28,216 nucleotides of DNA from Stentor roeselii (taxonomy: Eukaryota; Ciliophora; Heterotrichea; Heterotrichida; Stentoridae), in NCBI GenBank assembly GCA_006503475.1, contig RSEH01000391.1, positions 1 to 28,216 on the forward strand. Reading direction: 5' to 3'. The notes under the pieces are model-generated. The model was not told the origin of the DNA and made no database searches. It saw only the letters and a list, made by a program, of their open reading frames with translations. Both the position numbers and the translations under genes were made by a program. This document shows, piece after piece, positions 21,401 through 24,977 of the stretch (within the stretch, counting starts at the first letter, position 1; every line of letters starts with the position of its first letter).

Positions 21401-21820
21401 GAAGTTCCGAAAAGAATGAAAATTTCAGAAGTTTTAGAAAATTTTCATTGGATTACTGGACTTTTATGTCTTGCTGTTGTTGTTTTTTGTAATTTTTTTG
21501 TGTGGCCTTTGAAGTTTTCTATGAAAAATATTATCAATGTGCAAGAGGCTGGGCAGACAATGGTGAAAAAAAGAAGCAGGTTCTGGAAAGTCTTTGGAAT
21601 TGCTTTTAGTATGGGAAGTATGGGCTTTTGCATCTTTTCTACGTATTTTTTGGCGAATCTTGTGTATACCCCTCAGAGTGTTCTTTGGTTTTGTATGACT
21701 ATAGTCTGCCTTTTAATTGATCTTTTTGTGGCGCAGGTGGTTAAAATACTTTTTGTGTGTTGTTGCAAAAGGAATAATGCCCAGGCTACTGTTACACCTG
21801 AAACCCATCAAACTCCTTAA
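6332..21820 (+). CDS. Giant polycystin-1-like surface receptor with LamG/furin-like repeat ectodomain
   Basis: One uninterrupted frame of 5,163 codons starts at the ATG at 6332; the frame upstream of it has no ATG. Residues 1-19 are a signal peptide (MFLAFVFASVALIAQGACS). A Cys-rich piece (about 24-50), a divergent LamG-like domain (about 75-235) and more Cys-rich sequence follow. Residues about 330-3900 hold ten tandem units, each a LamG/concanavalin-A-like domain plus furin-like Cys repeats. About 3905-4770 is beta-rich and Ser/Thr-rich with many N-glycosylation sites, like REJ/PKD regions. A GPS motif lies at 4778-4810 (C4778, W4785, C4790, C4802-S-C4804-N-H-S-S). Membrane segments begin near 4837, 4995, 5040, 5084 and 5117, with a charged 130-residue cytosolic loop after the first. 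The stretch around H-Y-F-F-S-F-F-V-F-Y, before the second segment, resembles polycystin-1 before its second segment. It probably acts at the cell surface or cilium in adhesion or sensing; ligand unknown. Stop is TAA, 27 bp before the MORN gene. Confidence 0.9.
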   Translation: MFLAFVFASVALIAQGACSARDGWKCLQCQHLEILFEGLCLARCPDGYQNLQQTCLFQSQETIKTRFEPEENSKIEEVFQGTLEGLWMDTKRGAYFQQNSKLVTKKHVLLANQGTLSFWIFVETPGFVLFSQKNFEVALDGQLVKMMTYGAKSEALISQRTWQKVSLAWVLRDCGLVGSLSVGQVTVSGCEKPDSAWGISEEQLVFGGPLGFEGFLYSFFLSNQVASGPDYLGLVDCQIEQFARGGICEKCREKYPCKESFLDSNEVSRHSHARARRLNHCNNCLSCSSTTDPNPCQECNSSYKLVFGLCITSDPTFITADTTTYTQTAELIFDLDLSNKILNDVSDSASSITVSSGSASDFYPNYDSNDPLAAKERGYYFTGSSYMTLSSSLYFAPEFSFAVWVSSELSAPQGCIFSKTSIVSLCFNSAIIELKLFGSSVFSSTTTISQNTWYKIVVAMDATTNGEYVATFYINSETGESSSNLDIGIIDDSGTASNYIGSLNTSTDGFTGFIKMVRIYNIYKQQTDISSVFSSTTLPSVFCPISKYYDGSSCTTCNFCSNGCSRGDTCNLCISESCINCSGYSSGECTSCISNAAGTNCDCSSTFFWDSTNKICASCQNNCDVCNSASLGDCTTCVSGYNLIQKVCIQACPSGYSGSCTFDKDFVFNLDLDNKILDSWTESESSILISTGEDNIFYPNYKSTDPYPTKERGYYFTGTSYLKGSSDSLKFAPESTIYTWIRPETTDANLFSKQDSLNGFLYKLEITSGFVKCTLGSLDFTSNYQVSSNSWNFIGVKMEINSDFKYEANFQINSNSEKILASATGYFDDSSTSFNILIGGSYPLLSNTFTGFIWKLLIYNSKSPDLSTLSSTSFPANCPITKFYDSSTCIDCNNACTTGCVRNDIKCNLCSDQQCSTCSDFSTCDSCITNASGNPCDCSPGFFWKSSTEECSSCTSNCDTCSDEQFNSCTYCSTGFYLAENCCVANCPAGYSANSGTRTCDLVNSPGFDFKPEKIEDQVVGAGFIVTSGGDNSFYPSYASTDPYATRYRGYYFTGTSYMQGPPNSASTVYVNVAPQFTITCWVRPVNAGVIFSFQDSSDIESLTLEIDSSSKKFQSKVLLSTSQTFQGSQADMKGWNFVSLKGLITSTPSFQLTLTVNTTQSLSTELGQEFFNNPNQYMTIGSRRSSSSFSSYFTGFIYEIKIYAGNLDLTTVFSSSCTGCSSCPTSGCLPNCPITHFYDSTLSKCSLCKASCFTKGCVRFDTTCNLCSDQLCSVCYDYVTTEVCTTCKTGASLISNKCTCGDGYAFSSVTEDCQPCPSQCSTCTKSNAVRCTGCNSNYYLLQGTCQSTCPSGYTISGSECTLVDGFVFSLVMEKIEDFVVDSQSNLKVTTGTDSSFYPDYGTNDPMATNRGYYFKGSSFMSLPPNYKDSSSLLIFSPVFTFSSWIRYSSPGIIFIKQMDSSPYTHSVKVYVAGTHATVSLYLDYDGVKSPSELSCSTEIVKDTWQQLAFKITLNDASEITCMIHSTTTTSQQIGFYLLSDFTSSYTITIGAQKTSSYSSFLTGFIYSLKIWTLEVNPISLDYSSGNPPSVSLPNCGIGQFFDGSCQNCHSSCTSVGCVRADKKCNLCISQKCSSCSDFTSSCLSCITNAEGSPCDCSSGYYFDSVLEECKECPSACSTCTSSSLSGCSGCSGTTYALFDLCRNFCPSGYSISSNDCVVSNTLILSLKFDSISGQVTDLSPLGLKATTGSSSKFYPNYESNDPKASRYRGYYFDGTSSVVNLPPFGSISSPIIYFAPVFTFEAWVFPTVSSGTILSKQDITNYVKILNVGLSSSYLKMTAYFDSLGLKAFTCSETVVLSAWNFIAVKVFYSSSQSSVSCTVGTTTGSTSSIGTGFLDDSVSAYKFTVGAASSASGNSEMFMGFIYQIKMQNSDESLSEFSNSCSLGCSLCPSSGTCLVSCLFSEYWTGGNHDSCSSCSAGCGSLGCLSSSVTCNLCDDIRCKVCTDYSSGTCTECITNAETVSSCVCKSGYYWNSASETCDLCHSTCETCSAFGFLLCDTCKADYYWLNGACHPFCPSGFTASSGSCSESSSPSFIAVFEKISGVIYDSVLNIPIVTGTSSVFYPSMQSNDPYPLKDRGYYFTGSSLMRLPPSAEFTSPVFLLGNSFTVAFWVSWLSDGTLLAIQSSTYASSLTITLSSQPVMSIRLLDADSVFNYNCETNLASNWNYLVFYLELNSDGYTYARCRVNTALGTLSSLSDGYHVAYKSFFTLGAKVQSSSVFSSFFSGYLYSLKIFNKYYLVDDTTNSCDTSNSYCTLCPSSTGVCINKCAFNKYWDGSACASCSGTCKSCVRSDSVCNLCYDEKCDTCTDFTEGTCTKCKPNASLSSGACTCNPYYFWDDINKKCSKCHSKCATCTGTAFLDCLTCNTGFYWFYDICLASCPKGFTSNSATLNCDMNHFQVLSLSFDTLNGQPMDSSPSTITARAGSSSTNFYPSYDSDDPFGTYKRGFYFRGSSKVFLPPYTSTPLPLLTLAPDINIAIWARPSSDGCLIAHQVNAVGVAQVFMLSITSSKPTLLLRMSTSGTVSVSSSSVTLNSWVHIGFIVQVTRAVGTSVSPYIDLVQGTVKSYAYDFFNAQSNNLLWIIGTRYQTTSSYSNFFTGFIFSIEIWNNEMTTNEWGLGSTCTNNPSSCLVCPSSSGVCLPECGINEFYDADSKSCGSCKTTCLSGCRDAKYCNLCYDPICNNCNNVNEGSCINCKPNTKSGVTPCTCNTLYIWYEVDETCSKCYSGCTLCTSPIHNTCTSCSTDYFLTYNECLNFCPTLFSKDVANKLCSPPSDLYVFKLDMADVIYGELLDSKSGFKVMTGTSSNFYPNYDSSDPIAADSRGYYFTGTSFLDVQNSDSHGLLSFPSKLTVGIWLNHNSDGTLFCKQHNPNISKYFELLIASDKLKINLIMTTGPFTATSSATLQKNIWHYITSIIDIDSSANTIVTFSINGVSESSIILAQDYFKDLSTSFYFLIGANLLSASTRQNFFTGYLWRVSFWQGVISDFSSEFSTTCSGCSECPVSTCLSSCTSIQLSSDCSSCPSCTTITCAVTSTCNLCNDLKCSACKDYTSTGCTSCKSNAEFTSGAGSPCKCSSGYSWNSATETCEICANLCSPCVDLLTTGCSACVSGAFFHSSVCMPFCPTGFAPNGPSCSGTNGLVLRLSFLEIKGVVKDTVADKIQVITGTSSTFYPNYENDDPFAANARGYYFDGINDYLKFVSNANNNLQMVFSPTHSVGFWILAYSDTGVLISKQDSASTPSDYLKFELISGQLKLTFKFKLITTLLTHQSTDSLSINIWNHVGYSLSINNKDCEVITSINGVSSSPTVLTAGHYEDLQSSYLFIIGATQTTSSARSGFFSGIINEVKIWTLATIFSSELGNCPSCNCPSNNVCISTCPYTQYIVNGVCQSCDASCSSGCVRSSDCNLCYNKLCSTCQDFSATGCVSCKTNAELIVPSNACQCKLGSYEESLTSQCLLCFSYCETCTSGKNGDCLSCKSGKFMNPETGLCLTTCPVGYQGVGNVCAVDSSVTSPVVFQFTKLTNVMLDTKGVYGAYMGSSNAFFGAFDVNDPLPIYGRGVYFKGSSFVALPPNIANKTSLIMGNSHTLTMWARPQSHTTDHYLCSKEDGTNTRLSLYFDKNTMQTKATYLVFDDGSGNSASINALGPTLASWDSWVEAAVTLQRTGYSMEVTVYLNGVTGAISSLPNTFYHDTDSNSFVIGQNRILGRFLKGFVFDIKIFNSIVPVSAPSTSCGCAGCPTASTCLLSCGYLEYYESSCKPCKAECTTGCINGKNCNMNLDKLCKTSTGFTVSECTSCTDLSTGAGNGCQCMANSVVNLDSGLCDCVDTYTMFQNECVPCFYPLQKTDIHGYFSEDYLKLLFNMDYAVKSTTSSDCKDLFESLSYSMLGVSPKCSWNTNRTLLSVTLGTNATVARSPLTFKAKSLYTNTNFCGIDPTAVTINIDFKYPTPEIIPIPWLFAPLSTFIQCDDLYLDGSKSSNGFNRPLKFSWIFVSTPKLPILSGYEEDSSAHSSIFLSKSSLSSSTVKVTMKVTNWLENSNSITQSIQIISGTGLHLILDGDTKWVMRSSDSKTIFIQATSSCAFSNSLSYSWKVSSYSGNYSGFDNVALMKDQTVPSRIYIPPKVFRPGFYTFQVNVTDNAKGMSGSTQFTITVQSQDLVIILPAEHFTVDARVKFSVSGEKCSDPDLLSEELKFNWSCLVDSSNCSSLILDKTSKVMTINSGLVSGKSYLMRLTISKDERTAFKDFTVKAVNFTTPVVTFSVNNEVVNSQLPVRILAEVTGAGISTFLWALESGGAVSYSTPLDGIEIGLKANSLTQGMKYVFRFEVTVAGQISAFITSFTVMKQPSGGSLEVSPNKGNEYSTVFKISAPGWVDSDLIETGILTYQFGYNLNNQVYILNIRNQSSFLYTRLPYSPDPLVIWVKVLNRQGGYSLATTTVSVIKSKEDLGSEALSSLSNLLNNELSDPAELPEVIGYTALYYLSNSSVKSSEKKQAFEQVLSGIDRMIDTTVNCQYQDIQNILDVISSVTSQYKPESYTQVSSRLASVLSLSQSSGVVIDSAQLQSYVNIIVQGAGLSNDLFKLADSPLVAANDDIQKVLITASDHLAVGESLSYNSQKVQVHATCYSSSISNYSSPGIPGRKGSVSLKGQVFSVSNPLLFVFILYDDQGGNSTDTPTGLDFSIIELAPTGKKKLTLDLNPPVSLEIPILNYTKGKVQCVYHKNNWSDYGCSLVKFENSVAFCSCNHSSLFAAGSDLLPYVPPPVEEEPQEEADKSTWLLLFYYLCGLLGTWIIISSVLLIIDQNEFAKRKTAEDVANQRYNILYKPEGPVENVSKSEKKMNETITVDQNPTFFKRINYDEEIIATSRKEANPFLNQGKWNKDTERSFVKVEEFKEKLQVQEVDSRDSYLKESRNPFRVHYFFSFFVFYDPFYSRFVRSLVLFTSLSFQCFFLGVFVTLLKEQLEVPKRMKISEVLENFHWITGLLCLAVVVFCNFFVWPLKFSMKNIINVQEAGQTMVKKRSRFWKVFGIAFSMGSMGFCIFSTYFLANLVYTPQSVLWFCMTIVCLLIDLFVAQVVKILFVCCCKRNNAQATVTPETHQTP
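7320..18030 (+). repeat. Ten tandem LamG + Cys-rich protein repeat units in the giant receptor
   Basis: Each unit carries F-Y-P-x-Y-x-S-x-D-P followed by R-G-Y-Y-F-x-G, a tryptophan strand (x-W-V), a closing F-F-T-G-F-I-Y, and then the Cys pattern G-C-V-R-x-D-x-x-C-N-L-C. The F-Y-P motif falls at residues 362, 697, 1034, 1397, 1754, 2123, 2492, 2869, 3233 and 3604, giving spacings of 335, 337, 363, 357, 369, 369, 377, 364 and 371. Units 3 and 5-10 have an extra short Cys module (C-x-x-C-P-x-x-x-x-C-L-x-x-C type) between the LamG domain and the main Cys block; units 1, 2 and 4 lack it. The tenth unit is divergent: F-F-G-A-F replaces F-Y-P-N-Y, and C-N-M-N replaces C-N-L-C. At the DNA level the units have drifted far apart, so this is an old duplication series and not a satellite. 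Confidence 0.9.
20663..21751 (+). other. GPS motif and five-segment membrane module of the giant receptor
   Basis: The GPS motif has its four cysteines, the conserved Trp and C-x-C-N-H-S-S. By analogy with H-L|T/S in adhesion GPCRs and polycystin-1, self-cleavage would fall between S4807 and S4808. The first membrane segment (about 4837-4863) is followed by a charged cytosolic loop rich in Lys and Glu, then four segments and a short tail with C-C-C-K. Polycystin-1 has 11 segments with a PLAT domain after the first; adhesion GPCRs have seven and no such loop. Here no PLAT domain is visible and the protein stops after five, which places the tail in the cytosol. Confidence 0.7.
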
Positions 21821-21847
21821 TCATAACCAATCCTATTCATTATTAAA

Positions 21848-22981
21848 ATGGGAAGCAATTGTTCATGTTTTAACAGTGGGATGACTGAAGAAAAACAGTT
21901 TCCTGAAGAATTTTTATTACCTTCAGCAGACCCGAAGGTCCTACAGAGCTTACCTCAAGAAGTTGCGAGTTCAACATTAGAAATGCAGGTTGAAATGATT
22001 GAACTGAAAAAACTTCAGTCTGTTATTCGAGGTTTTATCGACCGTCAACAGTTTAAAAACATCAACCATTTAAAAGCCGATACTCATGAATGCAATTCTA
22101 TAAAATCCATAAAGACCATTCAAGAGATCCCCTACAACAAAATATCAGACTTCCTAAACCCAAGCACTTCAAAGTTGCTAACTCAATTAGGTCCATTCCA
22201 CTTCAACAGTGACCAAAACCCATCCTTTCCAATAAAAGGTCCAGTTCTAGTAGATTCCCAGGCAATATTCATAGGCCAATGGGACGAAAAAGGTTTCAGA
22301 CACGGCCAAGGCACCCAATACTGGCCGGACGGTTCCATCTACGAAGGCGAATGGGAAAACGACAAAGCAAACGGCAGAGGCCGTTTAATCCACGCGAACG
22401 GCGACGTTTACGAAGGCCGATGGGAAAACGGCCGAGCAAATGGCTTCGGAATTTATCTTCACCATTACGGCCGCCCTAAGAACAAAGACAATACTATTTG
22501 TGGAGCGAGATATGAAGGCGAATGGAAAAACGACAAACAACATGGAAAAGGTTTAGAATTTTGGCCTGATGGTTCAAAATTTTCAGGGTATTACGATTCA
22601 GGTTTAAAACACGGAAAAGGACGTTTTGAATGGTCAGAAGGAAGTGTTTATGAAGGCGATTTCTTTAAAAATAACATTCAAGGACAAGGTGAATATATCT
22701 GGAGTGATGGAAGGGTTTTTAAAGGAAGTTGGAAAGATAACAAAATGCATGGATTTGGAATTTTTCAATGGAGTGATGGAAGGAAGTATGAAGGGGAATA
22801 TCTTGATGATAAAAAACATGGATTCGGGATTTTTACCTGGAAAGATGGCAGAAAATACGAAGGGTCCTGGAACAATGGAAAGCAACATGGCCAAGGAGTC
22901 TACACTTGTTCAAATGGCATCAGCAAGCAAGGCGTTTGGCATCATGGAAAAAAGGTTCAAGTCATCGACTTTGTTAATTAA
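21848..22981 (+). CDS. MORN-repeat protein with IQ motif and N-terminal lipidation signal
   Basis: The 377-residue product starts at the ATG at 21848, 27 bp after the receptor stop. The N-terminus M-G-S-N-C-S-C-F is a good candidate for myristoylation at Gly2 and palmitoylation at Cys5 and Cys7, so the protein should sit on a membrane. Residues 56-66 (L-Q-S-V-I-R-G-F-I-D-R) fit the IQ calmodulin-binding motif exactly. From about residue 138 to the C-terminus there are about nine MORN repeats, recognisable by Y-E-G-x-W and H-G-x-G. An insert of about ten residues follows the third. MORN proteins build scaffolds at membranes, basal bodies, cilia and the cortex of protists. The repeats are followed by only a short tail; no kinase or other enzyme domain is attached. 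Bases 22300-22450 are notably rich in G and C. Stop is TAA. Confidence 0.93.
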   Translation: MGSNCSCFNSGMTEEKQFPEEFLLPSADPKVLQSLPQEVASSTLEMQVEMIELKKLQSVIRGFIDRQQFKNINHLKADTHECNSIKSIKTIQEIPYNKISDFLNPSTSKLLTQLGPFHFNSDQNPSFPIKGPVLVDSQAIFIGQWDEKGFRHGQGTQYWPDGSIYEGEWENDKANGRGRLIHANGDVYEGRWENGRANGFGIYLHHYGRPKNKDNTICGARYEGEWKNDKQHGKGLEFWPDGSKFSGYYDSGLKHGKGRFEWSEGSVYEGDFFKNNIQGQGEYIWSDGRVFKGSWKDNKMHGFGIFQWSDGRKYEGEYLDDKKHGFGIFTWKDGRKYEGSWNNGKQHGQGVYTCSNGISKQGVWHHGKKVQVIDFVN

Positions 22982-23001
22982 TTTAAGTCCTTGTCTTATA
23001 A

Positions 23002-23454
23002 ATGAATGAAAATTTCAATTTGAACCTTCAAAGAGTTTTTAATGCTGTTGATAGAGATGAAGGAAAAACTATTAAAATTGAAGAACTTCCAAAAGCACTT
23101 AGGGCTGCTGGGCTTAATCCTACTGAAGCGCAAATTGAAGAATTGTCGAATAATTGTGTTTTGATTAGTGAAAAGTTTCTCGATTTTAAAGAATTTCAGA
23201 AAGTTGCTTATTCTTGTAAAGAATTTTTTAGGGTGGGGAAAGATGAGGTTTTTCAGTACTTTGAAGCGTTTGATAAGGAAAAGATGGGGTTTTTGACTGT
23301 TGAGGAACTTAAAAGTGCCTTGTGTGAAAGTGGAGATAAGCTGAGTAAGAATGAGGTTGAAGTGATTATCAGGGATTTTGATAAGGATGGGAGTGGAAGG
23401 ATCAGGATTAGTTTATTGGTTGAAGGATTGTTTTCAGGGTGTTTTAACGAGTGA
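23002..23454 (+). CDS. Calmodulin-like EF-hand protein
   Basis: The 150-residue product starts at the ATG at 23002, 20 bp after the MORN gene. It has the four-EF-hand layout and length of calmodulin, including G-L-N-P-T-E-A after the first hand. Loop 1 (D17-R-D-E-G-K-T-I-K-I-E-E28) and loop 3 (D91-K-E-K-M-G-F-L-T-V-E-E102) keep the acidic ends needed to bind calcium. Loop 2 is lost. Loop 4 starts well (D127-K-D-G-S-G) but has Leu at position 12 where Glu is expected, so calcium binding there should be weak. It is therefore a diverged calmodulin- or centrin-like sensor with probably two working sites, one per lobe. The MORN protein encoded just upstream has an IQ motif, a usual target of such proteins; a direct pairing is inference. 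The gene is markedly G/T-rich on the coding strand. Stop is TGA. Confidence 0.9.
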   Translation: MNENFNLNLQRVFNAVDRDEGKTIKIEELPKALRAAGLNPTEAQIEELSNNCVLISEKFLDFKEFQKVAYSCKEFFRVGKDEVFQYFEAFDKEKMGFLTVEELKSALCESGDKLSKNEVEVIIRDFDKDGSGRIRISLLVEGLFSGCFNE

Positions 23455-23593
23455 ATAGTTTTTATGTAAGGTTAATAAAGAGATAGTGATTTTTTTAGGT
23501 TATTAGGAAAATTACTCCAAGTCTGAATCCTCTGAAAATGAATACTTTAAGAAAAGGTTCAGATTAAGACTTAAACTTGAACTTCTCATAAAT

Positions 23594-24952
23594 ATGAAAA
23601 ACTCTTCATTCTGTAAAACACGAAACTCAAAAACAACTAAAATATTTCCCATCAGCCAGTTCGAATACAACCTCGATTCAGAAAAGATTAAATACTTCAG
23701 ATTCGTCGAAAATAATTCATTTTTTCACTGTCTAGTCCTAAGTTTCTTCGAGTACCTCACAACAGCCTCAGAAATCAATTCTCCTAAAATAGTGACTCGA
23801 CGATTAAAATGCTTGAAAAAATTCTCTGAAGACTCTTATATTTCACAACTAATTTCAAAGTTTATTAAAATGAAGAATCAAGAGATAATTGAAATCTTGA
23901 GAAATAACTTTGAAGGTTTTTTGATGTACAAAGCAGCGATTTTTTGTTACTTTTGCGAGAAAAAATTTCAGATAAAGCTTGAAGAAGATAGCGACTTGGA
24001 TTCCTTTATTTTTTCGAATAGACCCTACAGTTTTGAAGTGATTTGCAAAGTATTCGGGTTGGAAATAATAATTTTTACCCCATCCGAAGGTACTTGGAAT
24101 ATAAATCCATTAAAAAAGGTCTCCCATTCAGTTTTAACCCTTTTTCAATTAACCCAAGAAGAATTCTGCATTCTTTACCAAGACGAAAAAAGATCTTTCA
24201 AGTCCTTAGAAAACGATTCAGAAATTTTAATGAATTCCTTATTTTTAACAGTCGATTCTTTTTGCATCAAGTGTCTTTATCTAACAGACGAGTCAATTTT
24301 AAGCTGTTCTCACAGACTTCACTCGAAATGCCTTCAAAAGCATTTCCTTACCAACTGCCCTGAGTGCAACAAAGCGATAAAAAAACCTTGTTTTATTTGT
24401 AAAGCCTTGAAACCAAACACGTCTTCCTGCCCATCAAATAAATGTTTCCTTTGCCATCAATGTCTTGTAATGTTTTCTTTCTCTTTAGACCAGCAAGACC
24501 AGTCTTCTTTTTCTTGTTCTTGCAACTTTATCATAAAAATCAATGAAATTACTCTAAAATGCATCAAATGCCTTTTACCAAGATTTCTTCAAGATTTTGT
24601 CATTGTTTCTTGCCCTGATAATCACGAGTTTCTTTGTAAAGCTTGCTGGGCTCGACATTTGGATAGTTTGAGAGAAAAAACGAAAAGTATGGAATTGACT
24701 AAAAGAACTTGTCCTTGGAATCAGATGAAAATTTCGAAGATCTCTGAAGTTATTTATAAGATTTTAATGATTTATTGTGTTGCTTGTAGAAAGGAAAATT
24801 GCAGGTTTTATGGGGAATTTGTTTGTTTGGATAATTGCTTGGTTTGTGTTGATTGTCAGATCAAAAGTAATAAGAAAAGAAGAGATTCGCAGGAATCTTG
24901 TGCGTCTTGCATGAGGAAGATGGTGAAAAAAGATTGTCAATGGAAGGATTAG
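23594..24952 (+). CDS. OTU-like (probably inactive) protein with RING-H2 and multiple zinc-binding motifs
   Basis: The 452-residue product starts at the ATG at 23594. A clear RING-H2 finger lies at residues 224-258: C224, C227, C238, H240, H243, C246, C255 and C258. About a dozen further C-x-x-C pairs follow to the C-terminus, so the C-terminal half should bind several zinc ions, as in RING-type ubiquitin ligases. The N-terminal half has V-E-N-N-S-F-F-H-C-L (38-47), which lines up with the OTU deubiquitinase active-site motif D-G-N-C-L-F-R-A-L, but the catalytic Cys is Ser42. The place of the catalytic His-Tyr near residue 191 reads F-C-I-L-Y. If the OTU assignment holds, this half is a non-catalytic ubiquitin-fold reader or relic. 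A paralogue lies at 26973 onward. Stop is TAG, 25 bp before the next gene. The RING call is firm, the OTU call tentative. Confidence 0.8.
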   Translation: MKNSSFCKTRNSKTTKIFPISQFEYNLDSEKIKYFRFVENNSFFHCLVLSFFEYLTTASEINSPKIVTRRLKCLKKFSEDSYISQLISKFIKMKNQEIIEILRNNFEGFLMYKAAIFCYFCEKKFQIKLEEDSDLDSFIFSNRPYSFEVICKVFGLEIIIFTPSEGTWNINPLKKVSHSVLTLFQLTQEEFCILYQDEKRSFKSLENDSEILMNSLFLTVDSFCIKCLYLTDESILSCSHRLHSKCLQKHFLTNCPECNKAIKKPCFICKALKPNTSSCPSNKCFLCHQCLVMFSFSLDQQDQSSFSCSCNFIIKINEITLKCIKCLLPRFLQDFVIVSCPDNHEFLCKACWARHLDSLREKTKSMELTKRTCPWNQMKISKISEVIYKILMIYCVACRKENCRFYGEFVCLDNCLVCVDCQIKSNKKRRDSQESCASCMRKMVKKDCQWKD

Positions 24953-24977
24953 GTTTAAGGAGGTAATATAAAATTAT

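Noticed and set aside
23466-23480. 15-nt intron-like stretch GTAAGGTTAATAAAG after the EF-hand gene
   Set aside because: It lies after the TGA at 23452-23454 and its removal extends no coding frame; probably chance in the 3' flank.
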